Shown piece by piece: positions 31,571 through 36,568 of a DNA stretch of 36,568 bases (its first letter is position 1; the number at the start of each line of letters is the position of its first letter). The notes below the pieces were generated by a model that was given only the letters and a program-made list of their open reading frames with translations, was not told the DNA's origin and made no database searches. Origin of the DNA: Chloroflexota bacterium (GTDB taxonomy: Bacteria; Chloroflexota; Dehalococcoidia; JACPQF01); NCBI GenBank assembly GCA_016190625.1, contig JACPQF010000095.1, forward strand, positions 1-36,568, written 5' to 3'. The translations under genes and the position numbers were made by a program.

Positions 31571-32675
31571 GCGGATCGTGGTTGATGGAAACGCCCGTTC
31601 CCTTTTCGCTAAGACCCTTGCCGAGCGCAAGGAACGGGTCATGTCCTACATCTTTTGCCGGCCTGAGATCGCTCTCCTCCAGCCGCCGCATCTTCGCGAT
31701 GCTTCCCTCCACTATCTTCGACTAAGCGGAAAATCCCTGCGCCCGGCGATCCTGTTGTTCGCCTGTGGCGCCGCCGGCGGCGACGAGCAAACGGCCCTGC
31801 CCGCGGCGGCGGCAGTGGAGGTCTACCACACGTGGACCCTCGTCCACGACGACATAATAGACCGCGACGTGAAGCGACGGGGGCAGACGACCGTCCACGA
31901 GGAGTTCAGGCGGCGGGCCGAGACCGAGCTCCGCTATCCCCCCGCCGAGGCCGCCCATTACGGCGTCTCGATTGCCATTCTGGCCGGAGACGTCATGCAG
32001 GGTTGGTGCGCCTCTATCCTAAGCGACTTGGCTCTCCAGCCCGGCTGCGACCCCCGGCTTGTCCTGTATCTTGTCAAAGACCTCATGATGGACACGCAGG
32101 CGCGGCTAGCGGCAGGCCAGACCCTCGATGTGCAGTTCGAACAAACGCCGGTAGAGGAGGTCGACGAAGCGGACATACTCGACATGCTTTCGGGCAAGAC
32201 ATCCGCCCTGTTGGAGTTCTGCGGGCGCGCCGGCACCCTCATCGGCCTAAACGCCGTCGAGCCAGAGCATCCGCAGGTCCGGGCTCTGGCCTCTTTCGCC
32301 AGATTCTGCGGCCTGGCGTTTCAGTTGCAGGACGACGTCCTCGGCGTGGTCGGGGACGAGACTCGGCTCGGTAAGACCGTGGGGTCCGACATCAGAGAGG
32401 GCAAGAAGACCCTGATCATTTACCACGCGCTTCGCCACGCCGACGCCCGCCGCCGCGCTGCCATCCTCAAGGCGTTGGGCAGCAGCGCCGCTTCTCCCGC
32501 GGAAGTCCAGGGCGCCGTGGCCGCCTTGGCGGAGCTCGGCAGCATAACCTACGTTCAGGACAAGGCCCTCGCCTACGTGCATCAGGCTATGGCTTGTCTG
32601 CAAGACATCCCCCCTTCGCCTTACAAGGATCTTCTCCTCGCCTGGGCCAATCAGATGGTGGATCGCAGCTCGTAG
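31560..32675 (+). CDS. Polyprenyl diphosphate synthase (FPP/GGPP type)
   Basis: Condenses isopentenyl units into C15-C20 or longer diphosphates. 371 residues. The first Asp-rich motif DDIID is at 97-101 (LVHDDIIDRD) and the second, QDDVLGVVGD, near 257-265; GKSLRPAILL and GKKTLIIYHAL are also typical. The residues just before the first motif (VYHTWTLVHDD) are of the sort that set chain length, but I would not read a product from them. ATG 31560 overlaps dxs by 11 bases. The pair dxs plus synthase supplies quinone, undecaprenyl or carotenoid precursors. Confidence 0.93.
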   Translation: MRVERIVVDGNARSLFAKTLAERKERVMSYIFCRPEIALLQPPHLRDASLHYLRLSGKSLRPAILLFACGAAGGDEQTALPAAAAVEVYHTWTLVHDDIIDRDVKRRGQTTVHEEFRRRAETELRYPPAEAAHYGVSIAILAGDVMQGWCASILSDLALQPGCDPRLVLYLVKDLMMDTQARLAAGQTLDVQFEQTPVEEVDEADILDMLSGKTSALLEFCGRAGTLIGLNAVEPEHPQVRALASFARFCGLAFQLQDDVLGVVGDETRLGKTVGSDIREGKKTLIIYHALRHADARRRAAILKALGSSAASPAEVQGAVAALAELGSITYVQDKALAYVHQAMACLQDIPPSPYKDLLLAWANQMVDRSS

Positions 32676-32778
32676 GCAGCTAGCCCCAAGCCAATCGCTA
32701 GGAACGCGACATGCCTAGATTTAGCTACTACGATGGATTATACTCAATTGGAAATGATACAAAGGAGACGCCCCGACG

Positions 32779-33045
32779 ATGGAGAGAGCGAAGGACAGAC
32801 GAGTGCAGGCGATGTTCACCGTCGACGAGTTCGAGCTGCTGGCCGACCATGCAGCACGCACCGGCAAGTCGATATCGTCCATCGTGCGCGAGGCTGTAGA
32901 GGAGCACTTGATCAAGGAATTGCGACGACGGCATCGCTTGGAGGCAGCCCAATGGCTGTGCTCCGGGGGTGACGAGTTTGCCGCCAAGGATTGGGCCGAG
33001 ATGGAGGCCGACTTGGAAAAGAGCCGGTATGAAGGATGCCGGTGA
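32779..33045 (+). CDS. Ribbon-helix-helix antitoxin-like protein
   Basis: 88 residues. The N-terminal half has the ribbon-helix-helix pattern: a beta strand (RRVQAMFT), then VDEFELLADHAARTGKSISS, then IVREAVEEHL. The C-terminal half is charged and ends DWAEMEADLEKSRYEGCR, the kind of toxin-binding tail found in VapB proteins. AAAGGAG precedes the ATG, and a TATACT box is at 32739. Immediately after it, overlapping, is the remnant of a PIN toxin. Probably an orphan antitoxin that may still regulate its own promoter. Confidence 0.75.
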   Translation: MERAKDRRVQAMFTVDEFELLADHAARTGKSISSIVREAVEEHLIKELRRRHRLEAAQWLCSGGDEFAAKDWAEMEADLEKSRYEGCR

Positions 33046-33149
33046 ATCCCATCCATGGAATATCGGAGATACTGTCGGCCGATGCCCACTTCGACGGCGT
33101 GCAGGACGTCAAGCGAATTGACCCTCTCAACTTCGCTCGCCTGACCTAG
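33036..33149 (+). pseudogene. Collapsed VapC (PIN) toxin
   Basis: A frame from ATG 33036 reads MPVNPIHG and then ISEILSADAHFDGVQDVKRI followed by DPLNFARLT and a stop. The second part is a good match to the C-terminal strand of PIN toxins (L-S-A-D-x-H-F-D-x-V...R-I-D-P). The first ~90 residues, including most acidic active-site positions, are missing. The 10-base overlap with the antitoxin is normal for vapBC, so the deletion is internal to an otherwise intact operon. It cannot encode a working nuclease. Confidence 0.7.
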
Positions 33150-33243
33150 CGCCAAGTTGGAGTCTACGTGCCCTTGGTGATGAGATGAAGCGACGCGGGA
33201 ATAAATGGAAACCGACGAACCTCCGTAACCCCACCACTCGTCC

Positions 33244-34074
33244 CTAATCGACGCTGACGAGGCGATAGTTCGGCCCGGCCTTCTCTACCCGGCAGATAAG
33301 GGGCTGATGCACGGCGATCACGATGGCGTTTCGCTGGATGGCCCAGTCCATTAGCCCTCGCTTCGTCTCTAGGGACACCAGCGGCTCCAGGTCGAAGGAG
33401 GATATCCAGGCCAATCGCTCAAATTGGACCTTGTATTGGGCGATGTCGCCCACGAAGACGGCGGCGTGGCTGATCGAGTCGACGACCACGCTTTGGTGAT
33501 GGCGGGTGTGGCCCGGACTCAGGACGCACTTCACATCTGGTGTGACTTTGGTGTCGCCGTCCAGGAGCCTGAGCTGACCGCTTGCTTCGACGGCCTGGAA
33601 GTTATCCGCGAGATAGGTGGCTCTAGTGCGCTCGTTGGGATGAGTGGCGTCCTGCCACTCTCCTCGCTGGATCCAGTACTCGGCGTTGGGAAAAGTGGGC
33701 ACGGCCTGTCCGGCCGCGAGCGTGGTGTTACCCCCGCAATGGTCGGCGTGAAGGTGGGTGTTGATGACGATGTCCACGTCTTTGGGGGAGACGCCGCGGG
33801 CGTCCAGATCCTCGACCAGCCCCCGTTCCCGCTGAAGGCCAAACATCTCCGCCTGCCTTGGCGTCAGCTTCGAGCCGTAACCGGTCTCCACCAGTATAGT
33901 TTTCCCGGCGGAGCGTATAAGGAGGCTCTGCAGGTAGAGGGGAATGCGATTCAAGTCGTCCGCTTTCACCTCTCGCTGCCACAGCACCTTGGGCACGACG
34001 CCGAAGACGGCGCCGCCATCCATCATAAATAGCCCGTCGCTCAAGACCTCAAGCTCAACTTGCCCTAGACGCAT
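33244..34074 (-). CDS. MBL-fold metallo-hydrolase (lactonase-like)
   Basis: 276 residues with the metallo-beta-lactamase fold. HLHADHCGG (His107, His109, Asp111, His112) is the main metal site; a later GHTRHHQSV and GDIAQ give further ligands. The N-terminal pattern (VELEVLSDG...) and length resemble the AHL-lactonase/quorum-quenching-like branch, but most members have unknown substrates. The frame is open to 34362, yet ATG 34074 suits the family start and the promoter at 34192 would leave the longer form without a start. The gene is divergent from apt. Confidence 0.9.
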   Translation of the reverse strand: MRLGQVELEVLSDGLFMMDGGAVFGVVPKVLWQREVKADDLNRIPLYLQSLLIRSAGKTILVETGYGSKLTPRQAEMFGLQRERGLVEDLDARGVSPKDVDIVINTHLHADHCGGNTTLAAGQAVPTFPNAEYWIQRGEWQDATHPNERTRATYLADNFQAVEASGQLRLLDGDTKVTPDVKCVLSPGHTRHHQSVVVDSISHAAVFVGDIAQYKVQFERLAWISSFDLEPLVSLETKRGLMDWAIQRNAIVIAVHQPLICRVEKAGPNYRLVSVD

Positions 34075-34191
34075 GCTTCGATCACCGCAGTCTCCTGACC
34101 TCCACCGGTGTTTTGACCCGCCCGCTCCGAGTAAGGGTGGTGTCATTCGCCTCATATCCGCGCCCTTATTGCGCATCGTTCTATGCACCCA

Positions 34192-34220
34192 AGCATAGAG
34201 CTTTCGTTGATGGTTGTCAA
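34192..34220 (-). promoter_or_regulatory. Consensus promoter of the MBL gene
   Basis: On the minus strand: TTGACA (34220-34215), 17-base spacer, TATGCT (34197-34192). The leader to ATG 34074 is ~110 bases. The 314-base space between the MBL and apt starts holds this promoter, the apt promoter and nothing else recognised. Confidence 0.8.
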
Positions 34221-34291
34221 TCATCACCACTGGGCTGATTAGGATGTTCTGAAAGTCGCTGCGACATTTCCCAAAAACGTGCTTTAGGCCG

Positions 34292-34320
34292 TTGACATGG
34301 GTGGGTGGGAATAGTATACT
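34292..34320 (+). promoter_or_regulatory. Consensus promoter of apt
   Basis: TTGACA (34292-34297), 17-base spacer, TATACT (34315-34320): one of the best sigma-70 promoters in the window. Confidence 0.88.
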
Positions 34321-34388
34321 GTGTCCGGTCCCAGACGAGGAAACTGGACCAACCTTAGTCAATGCCCCATAAATTCAGGAGGTTTGCT

Positions 34389-34901
34389 GTGCGACTCGAA
34401 GATAAGATTCGAGACATTCCCGATTTCCCCAAGGAAGGGATCATCTTCAAGGATATCACGACCCTCCTCAAGGATGGCGAGGCTCTCAAGATCGTAATCG
34501 ACAACTTGACCGAGAAGTTCTCCAGCAAGAAGGTCGATAAGGTGGTGTGCATGGAGTCGCGTGGCTTCATCTTCGGCGCACCCCTCGCCTACAATTTGGG
34601 CGCTGGCTTCGTTCCCGTGCGGAAACTGGGCAAGCTTCCGGCCGAGACCATCAGCGTCGAGTATACTCTGGAGTATGGCACCAACACCCTCGAGATGCAC
34701 AAGGACGCCATCCAACCCGGCGAGCGGGTTCTCGTGGTCGACGACCTGCTGGCGACCGGCGGAACTGTGAACGCGACCATCAACCTGGTCGAGCAACTGG
34801 GCGGCAACGTCGTGGGCATTGCCTTCCTGATCGAGCTGACTTTCCTCGACGGGCGGAATTCGCTGAAGGACTACGAAGTAGTATCTTTGATCTCTTACTA
34901 G
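34389..34901 (+). CDS. apt: Adenine phosphoribosyltransferase
   Basis: Salvages adenine to AMP with PRPP. 170 residues, standard. [20 protein letters not shown] opens the protein as in all Apt; ESRGFIFG, the flexible-loop region and the PRPP loop [13 protein letters not shown] (114-126) follow. ATG 34362 is in frame, but GTG 34389 has AGGAGG six bases before it and begins exactly where Apt proteins begin, so it is preferred. Adenine released by MtnP in the next operon is its natural substrate, which makes the neighbourhood a salvage cluster. Confidence 0.97.
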   Translation: MRLEDKIRDIPDFPKEGIIFKDITTLLKDGEALKIVIDNLTEKFSSKKVDKVVCMESRGFIFGAPLAYNLGAGFVPVRKLGKLPAETISVEYTLEYGTNTLEMHKDAIQPGERVLVVDDLLATGGTVNATINLVEQLGGNVVGIAFLIELTFLDGRNSLKDYEVVSLISY

Positions 34902-34921
34902 TCAAACTGGGCGTTTGGCTC

Positions 34922-34951
34922 TTGACAAGCCTAATTGGCCTGTGCTAAGAT
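34922..34951 (+). promoter_or_regulatory. Promoter of the SAM-riboswitch transcript
   Basis: TTGACA (34922-34927), 18-base spacer, TAAGAT (34946-34951) with an extended TG. Transcription near 34958 begins ~20 bases before the aptamer. Confidence 0.82.
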
Positions 34952-34976
34952 TCCGCTGAAAACTGAATAATAGCTG

Positions 34977-35149
34977 CTCTTATCCAGAGAGGTGGAGGGA
35001 CTGGCCCCGTGAAGCCCGGCAACCTACGAACGGCGGGGACGTAGCAGGCGGTAAATGGTCTGTCCTTGGACAGGGTATCACGCCTTAGCGCTTCGCTCAG
35101 TAGTCAGGTGCCTATTCCGACAGGAAGTACGCGTCCTGAGAGATGAGAG
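34977..35149 (+). promoter_or_regulatory. SAM-I (S-box) riboswitch aptamer
   Basis: The conserved core is clear: CTCTTATCCAGAGAGGTGGA, then GGGACTGGCCC, GAAGCCCGGCAACC, AGGTGCC, ATTCC and a final AGATGAGAG. P1 pairs CTCTTATC (34977-34984) with GATGAGAG (35142-35149). It binds S-adenosylmethionine and would shut off the methionine-salvage genes when SAM is plentiful. The stretch between CAACC and AGGTGCC, about 80 bases, is much longer than in usual SAM-I RNAs and holds at least one extra hairpin (GTCTGTCC/GGACAGGG). Confidence 0.95.
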
Positions 35150-35164
35150 TGAAGCCAACCTGCT

Positions 35165-35196
35165 GACTTCTCTCATCGCGGAGAAGTCATTTTTTT
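35165..35196 (+). terminator. Riboswitch-controlled intrinsic terminator
   Basis: GACTTCTC (35165-35172) pairs with GAGAAGTC (35181-35188), followed by seven T. CTCTCATC (35170-35177) overlaps the hairpin and is the exact complement of GATGAGAG, the 3' strand of P1. So without SAM the P1 strand can pair here and open the terminator; with SAM, P1 closes and transcription stops. Confidence 0.92.
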
Positions 35197-35206
35197 GCTC
35201 CAAATC

Positions 35207-35316
35207 GTCATTCTGAGCGACCATAGGGAGCGAAGAATCTCGTCGCTATGTGTCGGCTAACGCCAGATTCTTCGTCGCTCCGCTCCTCAGAATGGCAGAG
35301 CGACGTCATTCTAATC
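35207..35316. repeat. GTCATTCTGAGCG palindromic repeat
   Basis: GTCATTCTGAG (35207-35217) pairs with CTCAGAATGGC near 35285-35296, and GAGCGAAGAATCT with AGATTCTTCGTCGCTC, forming a ~90-base hairpin; a partial extra copy GTCATTCTAATC ends it. Repeats with these words occur widely in environmental bacterial genomes. It has inserted between the riboswitch terminator and mtnA. Confidence 0.8.
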
Positions 35317-35330
35317 TGCGTGAGGTCTAG

Positions 35331-36395
35331 ATGAAAACGATTGAGTGGTTCGATGGCAAAGTTCGATACATCGACCAGACCAAACTCCCACTCGAGGAGA
35401 TCTTCATTGAAACTAACGATTATCGGGTGATGGCCGCGGACATCAAGCAACTGGTGATTCGGGGAGCACCCTGCATCGGCGTCGCCGCCGGTTTCGCCGT
35501 GGCTCTCGGCGCTCTGGAGATCCAGGAAAGGGAGCGCCCGCGGTTTCTGGCGCGGCTCGAGGAAGTGGCAGGCGAGATCAAATCGACCCGGCCCACGGCG
35601 GTGAATTTGTTCTGGGGCGTCGAGCGGGTCATGGAAGTGGCGCGGGTGGGCGTCGGCGTGGACCAGATCAAGCGAAGCGCGCTGGCCGAGGCGAAGCGAA
35701 TGGCCGCGGAAGACGAGGACATCTGCCGGCGGATCGGCGCTCACGGGTCGGAGCTCATTCAGGACGGGTTCAATATCCTAACCCACTGCAACGCCGGGGC
35801 GCTGGCCTGCGTGGACTACGGCACGGCGCTGGGCGTCATTCGGGCTGCCCACGAGCAGGGCAAGAAGATCCACGTGTTTGTCGACGAGACGCGCCCGCTG
35901 CTTCAGGGGGCGAGACTGACGGCGTTCGAGCTCACGAAGGCCGGCATTCCCATGACCCTGATAACCGACAACATGGCCGGACATATCATGCGGACCCGCA
36001 AGGTGAACTGTGTGGTCGTGGGGGCCGACCGGATCGCCGCCAACGGCGACACCACCAATAAGATCGGCACCTACAGCGTGTCAATCCTGGCCAAGGAGCA
36101 CGGCATTCCCTTTTATGTCGCAGCGCCTACCAGCACCATCGACCTCAAGATCGCCAAGGGCGACGACATCGTCATCGAGGAGCGCAAGGAGGATGAGGTC
36201 ACGACCATTCAGGGCAAGCGCGTGGCTCCCTTCGGCGTGAAAGTCGCCAATCCGGCGTTTGATTTCGCGCCGAGCAAATACGTTTCGGCGATCATTACCG
36301 AGCATGGCGTGGTGAGGCCGCCTTTCGAGCAGGGCCTGCGGTCGGTGGTGAGCACCGCCAATCAGGCGATTCGTCAGGCGAGACAGAGTGGGTGA
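35331..36395 (+). CDS. mtnA: Methylthioribose-1-phosphate isomerase
   Basis: Converts 5-methylthioribose 1-phosphate to the ribulose form in methionine salvage. 354 residues, aIF2B-like fold. VIRGAPCIGVAAGFAVALG is characteristic; Cys153 (THCNAGALAC) and Asp233 (GADRIAANGD) keep the 80-residue spacing of the catalytic pair Cys160/Asp240 of the Bacillus enzyme. The ATG has GAGG upstream. It is controlled by the SAM-I riboswitch and followed 129 bases later by mtnP. The rest of the pathway (mtnB, C, D) is not visible, so the end product here is unproven. Confidence 0.96.
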   Translation: MKTIEWFDGKVRYIDQTKLPLEEIFIETNDYRVMAADIKQLVIRGAPCIGVAAGFAVALGALEIQERERPRFLARLEEVAGEIKSTRPTAVNLFWGVERVMEVARVGVGVDQIKRSALAEAKRMAAEDEDICRRIGAHGSELIQDGFNILTHCNAGALACVDYGTALGVIRAAHEQGKKIHVFVDETRPLLQGARLTAFELTKAGIPMTLITDNMAGHIMRTRKVNCVVVGADRIAANGDTTNKIGTYSVSILAKEHGIPFYVAAPTSTIDLKIAKGDDIVIEERKEDEVTTIQGKRVAPFGVKVANPAFDFAPSKYVSAIITEHGVVRPPFEQGLRSVVSTANQAIRQARQSG

Positions 36396-36524
36396 GCTGA
36401 TGCTGTAGTGGCCGACCCTCTGTGGCGGCCACGGGGACGGGGGCGGGCATCCTTCTCGGAAGGACGCCGCTCTACGAATTCCTAGTCCGCGCTACTTTAC
36501 AAAAGTCATGAAAGGACAGCGAAA

Positions 36525-36568
36525 ATGGCGGAAGCGAAGATTGGCGTGATCGGCGGCAGCGGCCTGTA
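36525..36568 (+). CDS. mtnP: S-methyl-5'-thioadenosine phosphorylase, 5' end
   Basis: Only 14 codons and two bases fall in the window: MAEAKIGVIGGSGL. IGVIGGSGL is the phosphate-binding start of MTA/purine nucleoside phosphorylases, and the position after mtnA behind the riboswitch points to MtnP, which splits methylthioadenosine to adenine and methylthioribose 1-phosphate. AAAGGAC precedes the ATG. The gene is cut by the window edge. Confidence 0.82.
   Translation, partial: MAEAKIGVIGGSGL

Noticed and set aside
34075-34362. 96-residue extension of the MBL hydrolase frame
   Set aside because: It runs through the two divergent promoters and reads as non-protein; the family start is at 34074.

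Overview
The window looks like chromosomal DNA of an uncultured Chloroflexota bacterium, perhaps near Dehalococcoidia or Anaerolineae. The evidence is indirect: GC-rich coding DNA; a secreted subtilase ending in a VYLPLIQN-type tail and two membrane proteins with long Thr/Pro tails, both common in that phylum; a SerA plus class V aminotransferase pair; tandem NifV-type synthases; and many palindromes starting GTAGGGGCG. No rRNA, tRNA, CRISPR array, prophage or transposase gene was seen. Assignment below phylum is not supported.

Layout. 1-3.9 kb: a site-2-type membrane protease with CBS domains (minus), a PAP2 phosphatase, a small Cys-rich protein and a DedA membrane protein (plus). 4-8 kb: a 1321-residue secreted subtilase (minus), divergent from a small NHALEHATI protein. 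8.6-11.7 kb: two unrelated lipoproteins, a solute-binding protein and an M28 peptidase, that share a nearly identical 77-bp start region. Between them lie gene debris (CoA-transferase tail, VapB with a PIN stub) and a hidden 47-residue zinc ribbon. 11.8-15.7 kb: comEA, comEC and rph (plus). 16.1-19.2 kb: an HD phosphohydrolase and two tandem homocitrate-synthase-family genes (minus). 19.3-20.6 kb: twin Thr/Pro-rich membrane proteins. 20.8-23.6 kb: class V aminotransferase and serA (minus), divergent from selA (23.7 kb). 25.2-28.8 kb: an S51/cyanophycinase-like protein, a histone-deacetylase-family protein and a YrdC/Sua5 protein. 28.9-32.7 kb: rpiB, dxs and a polyprenyl diphosphate synthase (plus). 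32.8-33.15 kb: a ribbon-helix-helix antitoxin with a collapsed VapC. 33.2-34.9 kb: an MBL hydrolase divergent from apt. 34.9-36.6 kb: a SAM-I riboswitch, then mtnA and the start of mtnP.

Themes. (1) Purine and methionine salvage: apt, then mtnA and mtnP behind a SAM sensor; MtnP releases adenine, the substrate of Apt. (2) Isoprenoid supply: dxs overlaps the prenyl transferase gene. (3) Serine: aminotransferase and SerA; serine is also the precursor of Ser-tRNA(Sec), which SelA acts on. (4) DNA uptake: comEA and comEC. Promoters are readable at many genes; several carry an extended -10 (TGnTAnnnT). Intergenic space is full of repeats, including two related ~200-bp MITE-like elements with ~19-bp terminal inverted repeats. 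No wholly new multi-gene system was established. The strongest leads are the tandem synthases, the shared lipoprotein start cassette, the repeat family and the enlarged SAM-I aptamer.
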